A DNA stretch of 32,780 nucleotides from Bacteroidales bacterium (GTDB lineage Bacteria; Bacteroidota; Bacteroidia; Bacteroidales; WCHB1-69): the NCBI GenBank assembly GCA_031272415.1, contig JAISTU010000159.1:1-32780 (forward strand), written 5' to 3'. The translations under genes were made by a program, and so were the position numbers. The notes under the pieces were generated by a model, which was given only the letters and a program-made list of their open reading frames with translations, searched no databases and was not told the DNA's origin. Below, in pieces: positions 1-8,925 of the stretch. Each line of letters starts with the position of its first letter. Positions within the stretch are counted from its first letter, which is position 1.

Positions 1-34
1 AGGAGGGTGCAAAAATGCAAAAAAAATCCCTCCT
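1..34 (-). terminator. Possible hairpin terminator after the alpha/beta hydrolase gene
   Basis: The arms AGGAGGG (1-7) and CCCTCCT (28-34) are perfect inverted repeats with a 20-base AT-rich loop, lying just after the stop of the minus-strand hydrolase gene. The loop holds a TGCAAAAATGC stretch that resembles the dispersed repeat at 28030-28041. The window edge hides what follows on the minus strand, so a T-tract cannot be checked. Confidence 0.35.
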
Positions 35-42
35 TTTATATT

Positions 43-831
43 TCATATTTCTTTCATATTTTTCAAAAAATTCATTGCTGTTTTATTGAAAAAGAGTGAG
101 TTATCAATATTACATAAATGTCCTGCATTGGGGACGATAGAAAGGAAAGCATTTTTTGAGGGATATTTTTCCAAAAATTGTTTTACTCTCGGCAAAAACA
201 TGTAATCCTCTTCGCCCATTATGTAAAGTGTTGGTATTGATATTTTTAAGGAATAAATATGGCTTAAATAATCCGTAATTTTAGTTGTCAAAGCGAGCCA
301 GCGTGAAAATTCTTTTTGTCCAATTTTTATTGCATTGTCAATGAACATATTACGAGAAAATTGATGTCGTTTTTTTGGCATTAAAATTTTGGAATAGAAT
401 TTATAAATCCACATATACGGCATAAATTTTCGCAAGGGACGCACGATAGTGAGCAAAATTTTGGAACGTAGATTAAACTCTATAATCGTACCTGCCATTA
501 TCATACTTTTTACCCGCTGCGGATATAGTTGTGCAATTTTGCGGATAACAATTGTACCCATTGAACAACCCATGAAATGACATGCTGTAAGTTGCAGATA
601 ATCAATCACTTCCATTACATTGCTAATAATTTCATCATACGAATATTGCCTACTAAAAGGTAGCCTCGCTTTAGATTGTCCGTGTCCGGCAAGGTCTATC
701 AACAAAAGGTTATATTCTGCCGCAAAAACAGCAATTTGTTTGTAAAAAACAGCACTGCTACCGCCCAGTCCGTGTATAAACACCATCCATTGAGTAGTAT
801 TTTTATTTTCAAAAGTCTTGTAAAACAGCAT
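43..831 (-). CDS. Alpha/beta hydrolase family protein
   Basis: A 262-residue single-domain alpha/beta hydrolase, probably cytoplasmic because no signal peptide is visible. The oxyanion-hole segment HGLGG lies at residues 20-24. The nucleophile elbow is GCSMG, with Ser90. The likely acid is Asp209 in GEEDY and the likely base is His238 in NAGHL, so the full catalytic triad is in the usual order. A cap region rich in aromatic and basic residues occupies about residues 120-190. The substrate cannot be told from sequence; esters and lactones are both possible. It starts 7 bases after the ligA stop on the same strand and is probably co-transcribed with it, which says little about its role. Family assignment is firm, function is not. 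Confidence 0.85.
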   Translation of the reverse strand: MLFYKTFENKNTTQWMVFIHGLGGSSAVFYKQIAVFAAEYNLLLIDLAGHGQSKARLPFSRQYSYDEIISNVMEVIDYLQLTACHFMGCSMGTIVIRKIAQLYPQRVKSMIMAGTIIEFNLRSKILLTIVRPLRKFMPYMWIYKFYSKILMPKKRHQFSRNMFIDNAIKIGQKEFSRWLALTTKITDYLSHIYSLKISIPTLYIMGEEDYMFLPRVKQFLEKYPSKNAFLSIVPNAGHLCNIDNSLFFNKTAMNFLKNMKEI

Positions 832-838
832 TTTTAGG

Positions 839-2896
839 TTATTTATTCAACATTTTTAGAAACGTTTCTTCGCTGATAATAGGGATGTTCAAACTTTGGG
901 CTTTTGCCAATTTGGACGGTCCCATATTATCACCGGCGATAAGAAAATTAAGATTGGAACTCACTGATGATAAGCGTTTTCCGCCATATTGCTCAATCAT
1001 ATTTTCCAATTCTTTTCTTCTGTCCGCTGTGGCGAATGTGCCACTGACCAAAAAAGTTTTACCTTCCAAAACATCCGAAACGGGTGCCAGATGGGTGGAT
1101 TGAGTTAATTCAAATTGCAATCCAAAACTTTTTAAATCATTGATTATCTGCAAATTATCATCATCGTGGAAATATTCAATCAAAGTTTGTGCCAATTTTT
1201 CTCCCACATCTTCAACAGTCAATAATTCTTCCTTTTTTGCGACCGCCAAAGCATCTAAACTGCGGAAATGGATGGCTAATTTTTTTGCTGAATTTTCACC
1301 TATATATCTGATACCCAGCGCATAAAGCACTCTTTCAAAAGGAACTGATTTTGAATTTTCAATCGCTGTTAGCAAATTTTTGACCGTTTTTTCTCTAAAA
1401 TAAACAGTCCTTTCTTTTTGTGTATTTTCGTCCAAATAGGTGCGGTGAATTCCCAACAAATTCTCATATTTTAACCGATAAAAATCCGTAATATTTTTGA
1501 GCAATCCTTTTTCATACAACAAATCCGTTTTTCCTTCGCCTAAACCCTCAATATTCATGGCTTTACGCGAAACAAAATGCTCTAAACAGCCTTTAATTTG
1601 CGGCGGACAATGTGCAAAATCAGGGCAATAAAAACCTGCTTCTCCTTCATTTCGGTTCAATTTTGCACCACAATCGGGGCAAGTGTCAGGAAATTCTATA
1701 ATATTCGCATTATCAGGACGTTGTGAAATGTCAATTCCTACAATTTTGGGAATAATTTCACCCCCTTTTTCCACAAAAACGCTGTCGCCGTTGTGAATGT
1801 CCATTTGTGCAATAAAATCGGCATTGTGCAAAGTCGCCCGCTTAACAATTGTGCCTGCCAAAGACACCGGAGCAAGATTGGCAACAGGAGTAACAACACC
1901 TGTCCTGCCGACTTGATAACTCACTGATAATAACTTTGTTAACACCCTTTCGGCTTTGAATTTATACGCAATCGCCCAACGTGGATTTTTGGCAGTAAAA
2001 CCCAAAAGTGCCTGCTGTGAATAAGAATTAACTTTTATCACAACTCCGTCAATATCAAAGGGTAAAGTTTTTCGTTTTTGGTCCCAAAGTTCAATAAAAT
2101 CCCCAATTTGAGCAATATTTTTGCACACTTGCATATAAGGCGACACTTTAAATCCCCATTCTTTTAGTTTTGTAATACTTTGATAATGAGTAGGTTGTAT
2201 TTTTTCCCCATTGACAACAAAATAGACATAAAAATCCAAGTTCCGTTTGGCTACTTCGGCAGAGTTTTGTAATTTAAGACTGCCCGATGCTGCATTGCGC
2301 GGATTGGCAAAAGGTGTAAGTAATTGATTTTCACGCTCTTGATTCAAAGCATAAAAACTTTTATAAGGCATAATAATTTCACCTCTTACTTCTAAATTTT
2401 TAGGAAAATCACCCTGCAACAGCAAAGGCACAGAGCGGATGGTACGCACATTTACCGTAACATCATCGCCTTGTACTCCGTCTCCCCGCGTGCTTGCTTG
2501 CTGCAATTTGCCGTTTGTATAACTCAAATTGATGGCAACTCCGTCATATTTCAATTCGCAAACATATTCTATCTCTCTGGTATTGAGTCCATTATAAACA
2601 CGCATAGCAAAATCTTCCACCTCACTCATTGAGTAAGTATTTCCCAGCGAAAGCATTGGTACTCTGTGAGTTACAGTGGCAAAGTTTTTGGTAATCCCGC
2701 CTCCAACCCTTTGGCTGGGGCTATTGGGAGAAACCAATTGCGGAAATTGCAATTCCAAATCCAACAATTGCTGCATCAACATATCAAAATCATAATCGCT
2801 AATCTTCGGATTATCAAGTATATAATAGCAATAATTGTGATATTCTATCTCCTTCGACAATTGTTCTATTTTTTCTTGTGCATCAAATATATCCAT
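839..2896 (-). CDS. ligA: NAD-dependent DNA ligase LigA
   Basis: LigA seals nicks in duplex DNA using NAD+, in replication and repair. Counted from the ATG at 2896, the product has 685 residues, normal for the family. Visible in order: an N-terminal Ia domain with a YxxY-like stretch, the adenylation site ELKYDG with nucleophile Lys116, an OB fold, a four-cysteine zinc finger (CPDC, then CPDFAHC near residues 408-430), helix-hairpin-helix repeats, and a C-terminal BRCT domain over the last 75 or so residues. The open frame extends 12 codons upstream, but the ATG at 2896 (MDIFDAQEKI) matches where LigA proteins usually begin. It leads the two-gene unit with the downstream hydrolase and is divergent from the dipeptidase gene. 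Confidence 0.97.
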   Translation of the reverse strand: MDIFDAQEKIEQLSKEIEYHNYCYYILDNPKISDYDFDMLMQQLLDLELQFPQLVSPNSPSQRVGGGITKNFATVTHRVPMLSLGNTYSMSEVEDFAMRVYNGLNTREIEYVCELKYDGVAINLSYTNGKLQQASTRGDGVQGDDVTVNVRTIRSVPLLLQGDFPKNLEVRGEIIMPYKSFYALNQERENQLLTPFANPRNAASGSLKLQNSAEVAKRNLDFYVYFVVNGEKIQPTHYQSITKLKEWGFKVSPYMQVCKNIAQIGDFIELWDQKRKTLPFDIDGVVIKVNSYSQQALLGFTAKNPRWAIAYKFKAERVLTKLLSVSYQVGRTGVVTPVANLAPVSLAGTIVKRATLHNADFIAQMDIHNGDSVFVEKGGEIIPKIVGIDISQRPDNANIIEFPDTCPDCGAKLNRNEGEAGFYCPDFAHCPPQIKGCLEHFVSRKAMNIEGLGEGKTDLLYEKGLLKNITDFYRLKYENLLGIHRTYLDENTQKERTVYFREKTVKNLLTAIENSKSVPFERVLYALGIRYIGENSAKKLAIHFRSLDALAVAKKEELLTVEDVGEKLAQTLIEYFHDDDNLQIINDLKSFGLQFELTQSTHLAPVSDVLEGKTFLVSGTFATADRRKELENMIEQYGGKRLSSVSSNLNFLIAGDNMGPSKLAKAQSLNIPIISEETFLKMLNK

Positions 2897-3037
2897 CTGT
2901 ATTGATTTTTTTATCTTAAATAAATAACGCAAAAAATTAGGATTATTGTATTCTTTAATTTCAATTCAAAATAAAATCGTTTTTTTTACGTTATAAATGT
3001 TTAAAATATTTATAAGAAAAATACAAAAATCGAAGGA

Positions 3038-4630
3038 ATGAATTATAAAAACAGACAAAAATTAGTATTGTTGGCTTTTCTATTGCCAATAATTTCTTTT
3101 GCACAAACAGTTGATTTTGAGGATTTTAGAGACGAATGCACGACCATTACGATGGGCAAAAAGGCGACACATGACGGCTCTGTACGCACTTCGCACACAG
3201 ACGACAGCCACAGAACTCGCTCTAATATTTTGATAGTGCCGGCAGCAAATCACCCCAAAGAGGCAACCGTTACCATGTATAAACGGCTCTGGTGTGATAC
3301 GACCAAAATGCGTTCCTATCGCAATGATTCTATTGGTGTTATTCCGCAAGTTGAGCATACTTTTGGGTACATCAACACGGCATATCCTTGCATGAACGAA
3401 AAGCAGTTGGCAATTGGAGAATCTACTATCGGCGGACGTAATACTTTGCAATCGGATAATGGTTTAATTGATTGCCAGCGTTTGTGCGGATTGTTGTTGC
3501 AACGCTGTTCAACGGCACGACAGGCTATTGCTACCGCCGGCGATTTGCTAAAAAAATATGGCTGGATAGATGCGGGAGAATGCTTAACAATAGCCGACAA
3601 AAATGAAGTTTGGCACTTGGAAATCTATGGTCCCGGCAAAGGCAATAAAGGTGCTTTATGGGTGGCGCAAAGAGTGCCTGATGACCATGTTGCAGTCAAT
3701 GCCAATGCGAGTACTATTAGTTTGATAGACACTACTTTACATGATTATTTTATGTATTCTGACAATCTATTTCAATTGGCATTGGACAGCGGTTGGTGGA
3801 AAAAAGGCGAGCCGTTTCGGTTTTGCTATGTATATGCACCACACAGCCGTACCATGTTGGCGTGTCGCCGCAGGGAATGGAGAGTGTTTGATTTGGTAGC
3901 ACCTTCTTTGCACCTTGACCCCAACACGGAATTGTACCCGTTCTCGGTAAAACCTGATAGTTTGGTTTCTATAGAAAAAATGATGAGCATTTTCAGGGAT
4001 TATTACGAAGGAACAGAATATGATATGAGAAAAAATATTACGGTTACAAATGACAGTGGAAAAACGGTTATCTCGCCATTGGCAAATCCTTTTATGACAG
4101 TAGATGAACTCAAACTTCATAAAGTAAATGGGGGCTGGCATCAATATGGTGAACGGGCAATAGCAGTACGTTTTACGATGTATGGAACTGTTTTGCAGTG
4201 TCGGAATTGGTTACCTGATGAAATTGGCGGTGTGGCTTGGATTGCGTTGGACAATGTAGCCTCTTCGGTTTATGTGCCGATTTATTGTTCTGTTACCGAT
4301 TTGCCAACTACTTATAAAACTTGTGGCAGACAAACAGGATTTAGCAAAGATGCTGCGTGGTGGGCTTTTAATCGCTTGGGAACTCTTGCCTCCAAACGCT
4401 GGGGTAGTATGCGACATGATATTGATAGTACATGGCAACCCTTTCAAAATGAGATGTTTACAGAACAGCCTGTGATTGAGAAAAAAGCATTGGACGTTTA
4501 TAATGCCAAAAATCCTACCAAAACAATAAAAATTTTGACCGATTATACAAATCTTTATGCTAACAAAGCCGTACAAAAGGCATGGGATTTGGGCGACCAA
4601 ATTTGGACAAAATATGACGGAATGTGGTAA
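3038..4630 (+). CDS. Secreted C69-family dipeptidase
   Basis: A 530-residue peptidase of family C69 (the PepD/U34 type in the Ntn-hydrolase superfamily), which cleaves dipeptides with an N-terminal cysteine nucleophile. Residues 1-22 form a signal peptide ending FAQ. Cys34, in DECTTITMGKKATHDGS, matches the family start where the catalytic Cys becomes N-terminal after propeptide removal; the following TSHTDDSH segment is also typical. Several WW/WY-rich stretches and the late segment with AWWAFNRLG agree with the family. The product is therefore probably exported and matured by cleavage before Cys34, for peptide use in the periplasm or outside. No strong -7 box was found upstream. It is followed at 131 bases by the patatin gene on the same strand. 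Confidence 0.9.
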   Translation: MNYKNRQKLVLLAFLLPIISFAQTVDFEDFRDECTTITMGKKATHDGSVRTSHTDDSHRTRSNILIVPAANHPKEATVTMYKRLWCDTTKMRSYRNDSIGVIPQVEHTFGYINTAYPCMNEKQLAIGESTIGGRNTLQSDNGLIDCQRLCGLLLQRCSTARQAIATAGDLLKKYGWIDAGECLTIADKNEVWHLEIYGPGKGNKGALWVAQRVPDDHVAVNANASTISLIDTTLHDYFMYSDNLFQLALDSGWWKKGEPFRFCYVYAPHSRTMLACRRREWRVFDLVAPSLHLDPNTELYPFSVKPDSLVSIEKMMSIFRDYYEGTEYDMRKNITVTNDSGKTVISPLANPFMTVDELKLHKVNGGWHQYGERAIAVRFTMYGTVLQCRNWLPDEIGGVAWIALDNVASSVYVPIYCSVTDLPTTYKTCGRQTGFSKDAAWWAFNRLGTLASKRWGSMRHDIDSTWQPFQNEMFTEQPVIEKKALDVYNAKNPTKTIKILTDYTNLYANKAVQKAWDLGDQIWTKYDGMW

Positions 4631-4761
4631 AAAATGTGCAAAAAGTAAAAAAAAGGTCTATTTATGCAAAAAATAAACTGTCATTTTCGGCATTGGGTTT
4701 TAATTGTTTTCAATTTATTTTTAATTTACACAAGTAACGCACACAAAACAGTGATTTAGAG

Positions 4762-5565
4762 ATGAAAAAAGATAGAAAAATAGGGATTTGTCTCAGCGGA
4801 GGCGGTGCTTTGGGATATGCACATATTGGTGCTTTACAGGCATTGGAAGAGGCTGGTATTGAGGTCAATTACGTTTCCGGCACCAGCATGGGGGCTATCG
4901 TTGGAGTGTTGTATGCAGCAGGTTATTCGCCCAAAGAAATTTTTGAATTGATAGAAAAAGAAAAAGTATATAAAACCATCAATTTGTTGGATTTAAGAGG
5001 CGATGACAAAACAGGATTTTCTAAACATACCAAATTGCGAAAAGTATTGGATAAATATCTCGCTTTCAATGAGTTTGACAGTTTAAAGAAACATTTTTTT
5101 GTTTGCTGTACGGATATTCGCAATGGTATTGCTCGCATTTTTGATTCTGGTAGCCACTTAAAAGAATATGTAATCGCTTCTGCATCAATACCTTGTATAT
5201 ATGAGTCTGTAATGATTGACGGTGTAGAATATTTGGACGGCGGCATTGTCAATAATTTTCCTATTGAGCCATTGATAGAGCAACAATGTGATGTCATTTT
5301 TGGGGTTAGTGTTGTGCATTTTACTCCTTATACCGAAGAGGTAGGCAGGTTAAATTTGTTGCCGTTGGTCTATGCACTCATGGATGAAAATATCAACAAA
5401 GAGCGACATCAACTTTGCCACCATTTTATTGCTGTTGAAGGTATGAATACTATTGATAATCACATCTTTTCATTCAAAAATTATCAATATATTTATCAAT
5501 GTGGCTACCAAAGCATGAAAAAATATTTGTCTCAAAACGCAAAGCAGTTGAGAATTGAAAATTGA
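4762..5565 (+). CDS. Patatin-like phospholipase
   Basis: A 267-residue patatin-fold lipid acyl hydrolase. The glycine-rich oxyanion loop SGGGALGYAHIG is at residues 12-23. The nucleophile Ser42 lies in GTSMG, and the catalytic Asp is in the DGGIVNNFP motif near residue 159, giving the complete Ser-Asp dyad of patatins such as RssA and ExoU. There is no signal peptide, so it probably acts on membrane lipids from the cytoplasm. The length fits the short RssA/YlbK-like bacterial group. The stop codon and last codons (encoding LRIEN) lie inside an AT-rich repeat, AATTGAAAATTGAGA, also found at the end of the PKD gene. The substrate is unknown. Confidence 0.9.
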   Translation: MKKDRKIGICLSGGGALGYAHIGALQALEEAGIEVNYVSGTSMGAIVGVLYAAGYSPKEIFELIEKEKVYKTINLLDLRGDDKTGFSKHTKLRKVLDKYLAFNEFDSLKKHFFVCCTDIRNGIARIFDSGSHLKEYVIASASIPCIYESVMIDGVEYLDGGIVNNFPIEPLIEQQCDVIFGVSVVHFTPYTEEVGRLNLLPLVYALMDENINKERHQLCHHFIAVEGMNTIDNHIFSFKNYQYIYQCGYQSMKKYLSQNAKQLRIEN

Positions 5566-5600
5566 AAATTGAGAGTTGTTGTAGGGGAAAGGCAAAGAAA

Positions 5601-5660
5601 GTGTAATGTGTAGAGTGTAGATTTTTTTTTGCATTTTGGGATAAATTTGTTCTAAAAATT
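5601..5660 (-). repeat. Dispersed (CTACACT)n element, copy 1
   Basis: Read on the minus strand this is TTTTTAGAAC, spacer, TTTATCCCAAAATGC, an A-tract, then two CTACACT units. The same order of blocks occurs at 15906, 20239 and 25507, and parts of it at 28026 and 32753. It lies between the convergent patatin and recG genes. Confidence 0.7.
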
Positions 5661-5685
5661 GAAAAAAAACTTTCAACTTCCTTTT

Positions 5686-5729
5686 CAGCCCTGTACCTTT
5701 TGTCCTTGTACCCTTTTCGGGCAGGGCTG
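5686..5729. terminator. Long inverted repeat between convergent genes
   Basis: CAGCCCTG (5686-5693) pairs perfectly with CAGGGCTG (5722-5729). The 28-base loop holds a smaller hairpin, CCC-TTTTC-GGG (5711-5721), and a direct repeat of TGTAC. It lies between the ends of the patatin (+) and recG (-) genes. T-rich sequence follows about 10 bases later on the plus strand, so it may serve as a terminator, but the loop is long for one. Confidence 0.4.
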
Positions 5730-5755
5730 CCGTTTCTATATTTTTTAATTGAAAT

Positions 5756-7870
5756 TTATCCTATTTTATAGTAAGTCTTTGATTTAAAGAGTTTTATAAG
5801 ATATTTTTTGAGCAGTGCATGTTGGGGGAGAGAGAGTTCGGGGTCTTGGGCGAGGATAGAGGCGGCTTGTTTGTAGGCAATATCAATGATAGAGGCATCT
5901 TTTTCGTTGGCAATATCCAATAGTTTAAAATTCAAAGCCCCGCTTTGTTTGATACCTGCGATGTCGCCGGGACCTCTTAATTGCAGGTCTTTGTTAGCAA
6001 TTTCAAAGCCATCGGTGGTGTTTATCATGGCTTTTATTCTTTTTTTGGATACATCGGTCAATTTGACGCCCGTAACAAGCAGACAATAAGACTGTTCTGC
6101 ACCGCGACCGACCCGCCCCCGCAACTGATGCAATTGCGATAACCCAAATCTTTCCGCATTTTCAATCACCATTACGCTCGCATTGGGAACATCTACCCCC
6201 ACTTCGATGACCGTTGTTGCCAACATAATTTGCGTTTGACCACTTACAAAAGCCTGCATTTGTTGTTCTTTTTCGTCTGTCGGCAACTGACCATGCACGC
6301 ACGAAATATGATATTGAGGCTCCGGAAAATCTATCTTAAACGCCTCATAACCCTCCATTAAATTGCGAAAATCCATTGTTTCTGACTCTTTTATGAGCGG
6401 AAAAACAACATAAATTTGCCTCCCTTTGGCAATTTCAGATTTCAAAAAATGGGTCAATTGTTGCCGATGATTTTGATATAAATGCTTGGTTATAATTTGT
6501 TTACGTCCTGCCGGCAGTTCATCAATTTTAGACACTTCCAAATCGCCATAAACAGTCATTGACAAAGTGCGCGGAATCGGCGTTGCAGTCATTATCAAAA
6601 CATGTGGCGGAATAATATTTTTTCGCCATAATTTAGCCCTTTGCTCTACTCCAAATCGATGTTGTTCATCAATCACTACAAATCCCAAACGATTAAAAAC
6701 AACGCTGTTTTCTACTAATGCATGAGTTCCTATAAGTATCTGAATTTCACCGTTTTCAATAGCAGGCAGTATCAATTTTCTGTCTTTCTTTTTGGTTGAA
6801 CCGGTCAATAATTCAACTTTAACGGGCATATTTTGCAACACTTTTGTAATACTTTTGTAATGCTGCATTGCCAAAATTTCGGTAGGAGCCATTAAGCAAG
6901 TTTGGTAGCCGTTGCCGATTGCCAACAACATCAACATTACTGCTGTAATGGTTTTTCCGCTGCCGACGTCCCCCTGCAAAAGTCGGTTCATTTGTTTGCC
7001 GGACTTAAAATCAGCCCAAATTTCTTTAATCACCCGCTCTTGTGCTTTTGTGAGCGAAAAAGGCAAATGATGATAATAAAATTCATTGAAAAGACTGCCT
7101 ACTTTGGGGAAAATGTAGCCGTTGCTTTGTTCTTTGTGCATCCTTTTTAATCGCAACATAAACAATTGCATAAAAAATACCTCCTCAAATTTGAGGCGAT
7201 ATTGGGCTTTTTCATTTAACTCCATATTTTGCGGAAAATGAATGTTTATCAGTGCATTACGTCTATCCATTAAATGCAATTGTTGAAGTACGGAAGTCGG
7301 CAAATTTTCAAGTATTTGTTGATGAACTTCTGACAAAACTTGATAACATAATTTGCTGATATTGAGGCTGTCTAATCCACTTTTTTTGGCTTTTTCGGAA
7401 GTAATATAGCAAGGCAAAAAGGGGATATTATCTTTTTGTGTGTCATCATTTTCTATTCGCATTTCAGGATGCGAGATATTGATGGTATGATTAAAAGCTG
7501 TTGGTCTTCCGAACACAATGTAAATCACATCTTTACGCAAATAATCCGACCAATATTTGAGACTTTTAAACCAAACCAATTCTATTTCGGAAATTCCGTC
7601 TGAAAATAGGGCAATTAACCTACTTTTAGCCCCTTCTCCCACTATTTTTGCGTCAACAATATGCCCTCTGATTTGAATGTCTGTATTGAGCATTTGAGCG
7701 GCTTGCAGGCAAGAGTAAAACTTCGATTTATCCACATGTTTAAACGGATAATAGGTCAAAAAATCGGCGTAAGTGCTGATACCAAATTCTTTTTCGAGTA
7801 TATCCGCCTTTCTGGAACCTACTCCTTTGAGAAATTTTACCGAAGTACTAAAAACAGAATTATTTTGCAT
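5756..7870 (-). CDS. recG: ATP-dependent DNA helicase RecG
   Basis: RecG drives fork reversal and Holliday-junction branch migration in repair and recombination. The 704-residue product has normal family length. The N-terminal wedge (OB) domain covers roughly residues 1-240, beginning with the KFLKGVGSRKA helix-hairpin-like segment. Then come the superfamily 2 motifs: Walker A GDVGSGKT near residue 302, the DEQH-type Walker B VIDEQHRFG, motif III TATPIPRTL, and the C-terminal helicase motifs TTVIEVGVDVP and QLRGRVGRG. It is the last gene of a three-gene minus-strand run, 21 bases after gpsA. No odd features. Confidence 0.97.
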   Translation of the reverse strand: MQNNSVFSTSVKFLKGVGSRKADILEKEFGISTYADFLTYYPFKHVDKSKFYSCLQAAQMLNTDIQIRGHIVDAKIVGEGAKSRLIALFSDGISEIELVWFKSLKYWSDYLRKDVIYIVFGRPTAFNHTINISHPEMRIENDDTQKDNIPFLPCYITSEKAKKSGLDSLNISKLCYQVLSEVHQQILENLPTSVLQQLHLMDRRNALINIHFPQNMELNEKAQYRLKFEEVFFMQLFMLRLKRMHKEQSNGYIFPKVGSLFNEFYYHHLPFSLTKAQERVIKEIWADFKSGKQMNRLLQGDVGSGKTITAVMLMLLAIGNGYQTCLMAPTEILAMQHYKSITKVLQNMPVKVELLTGSTKKKDRKLILPAIENGEIQILIGTHALVENSVVFNRLGFVVIDEQHRFGVEQRAKLWRKNIIPPHVLIMTATPIPRTLSMTVYGDLEVSKIDELPAGRKQIITKHLYQNHRQQLTHFLKSEIAKGRQIYVVFPLIKESETMDFRNLMEGYEAFKIDFPEPQYHISCVHGQLPTDEKEQQMQAFVSGQTQIMLATTVIEVGVDVPNASVMVIENAERFGLSQLHQLRGRVGRGAEQSYCLLVTGVKLTDVSKKRIKAMINTTDGFEIANKDLQLRGPGDIAGIKQSGALNFKLLDIANEKDASIIDIAYKQAASILAQDPELSLPQHALLKKYLIKLFKSKTYYKIG

Positions 7871-7891
7871 AAAAAAGTGCCGATTTTGGCT

Positions 7892-8896
7892 TTATTTTAT
7901 CAGATTGAGGATTTTTTTCATTTCGGCTTTAAGGGGTGCATTTTCATACAAAATTCGGTACACCATTTCGGCAATAGGAATATAAATTTGGTGTTTAGCA
8001 TTGATTTGATGAATACATTTTGCTGCATAATAACCCTCTGCGACCATTTTCATTTCCAATTGAACAGCATTGACCGAATAGCCTCTGCCAATCATCATGC
8101 CAAAAGTACGATTGCGACTGTATTGCGAATAAGATGTTACCAAAAAGTCGCCAGCATAAGGTGAAGTACAAAAATTTCTCTTCTCTAATGGGGCTATTGT
8201 ATTGACAAAATTACACATTTCTCCTACACAATTGGCGTTCAATGAGGCTAATAAATTGTCGCCAAAATCAGCCCCCCTAAATATGCCTCCTGCTAATGCA
8301 TAAATATTTTTCAACACAACTGCATACTCAAGTCCTTCTATATCAGGAGATTGTGATATTTTTACATAATTACAAGCGAACATTTTTTGCACATTTTCCG
8401 CCAAATAAGGATTGGCAGAGCCGGCAGTCAAATAGGTTAATTTTTCATCTGCAATTTCTTCTGCGTGCGAGGGACCACTGACAACACATAAATAATCATC
8501 TTTTATTGAGAAAGTATCTGACATATAGGCACTTACGGTCTGCATAGTTTCAGGAACTATCCCTTTGATGGCGGAGACGATATTTTTGCCTTTTAAGTCC
8601 TTTTTATCCAATGTAGAGAGCGTTTTGTGCAAATAAACCGAAGGCGTAACCAATACAACTGTATCTGCCGCCGCAATAATGGCTTTCAATCGGGTAGAGA
8701 TATGAATTTTACGCGGATTGAACTCTACTGAACTCAAATACAGTGCATTATGTCCATATTCTTTTAAACTTTCAACAATTTCAGGCTCTCGCACCCACCA
8801 ATATACATTTAATTGATTGTCATACAATATTTTAACAATGGCTGTTGCCCAACTGCCTCCTCCTATAACTGCTATTTTTTCTTTGTTCTGATACAT
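7892..8896 (-). CDS. gpsA: NAD(P)H-dependent glycerol-3-phosphate dehydrogenase
   Basis: GpsA reduces dihydroxyacetone phosphate to sn-glycerol 3-phosphate, the backbone of phospholipids. The 334-residue product starts with the nucleotide-binding motif GGGSWATAI, carries the VSGPSHAEE segment and the catalytic region VVLKNIYALAGG, with the Lys expected in the active site. The open frame can be extended upstream to a TTG at 8929 that overlaps the stop of the previous gene, but the ATG at 8896 places the Rossmann motif at the usual distance from the N-terminus. It lies between the DUF4139 protein gene and recG, with short gaps, so the three are probably one transcript. Confidence 0.95.
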   Translation of the reverse strand: MYQNKEKIAVIGGGSWATAIVKILYDNQLNVYWWVREPEIVESLKEYGHNALYLSSVEFNPRKIHISTRLKAIIAAADTVVLVTPSVYLHKTLSTLDKKDLKGKNIVSAIKGIVPETMQTVSAYMSDTFSIKDDYLCVVSGPSHAEEIADEKLTYLTAGSANPYLAENVQKMFACNYVKISQSPDIEGLEYAVVLKNIYALAGGIFRGADFGDNLLASLNANCVGEMCNFVNTIAPLEKRNFCTSPYAGDFLVTSYSQYSRNRTFGMMIGRGYSVNAVQLEMKMVAEGYYAAKCIHQINAKHQIYIPIAEMVYRILYENAPLKAEMKKILNLIK

Positions 8897-8925
8897 AAAT
8901 TTTATTTTTTTTAACTTGCTGATTA

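Noticed and set aside
2897..2932. Upstream extension of LigA to an earlier start
   Set aside because: The 12 extra residues are basic and AT-encoded and are not typical of LigA; the ATG at 2896 fits family starts.
7661..8164. A 167-residue plus-strand open frame opposite recG and gpsA
   Set aside because: It lies antisense across two well-conserved genes and their junction, and its translation has no recognisable domain.
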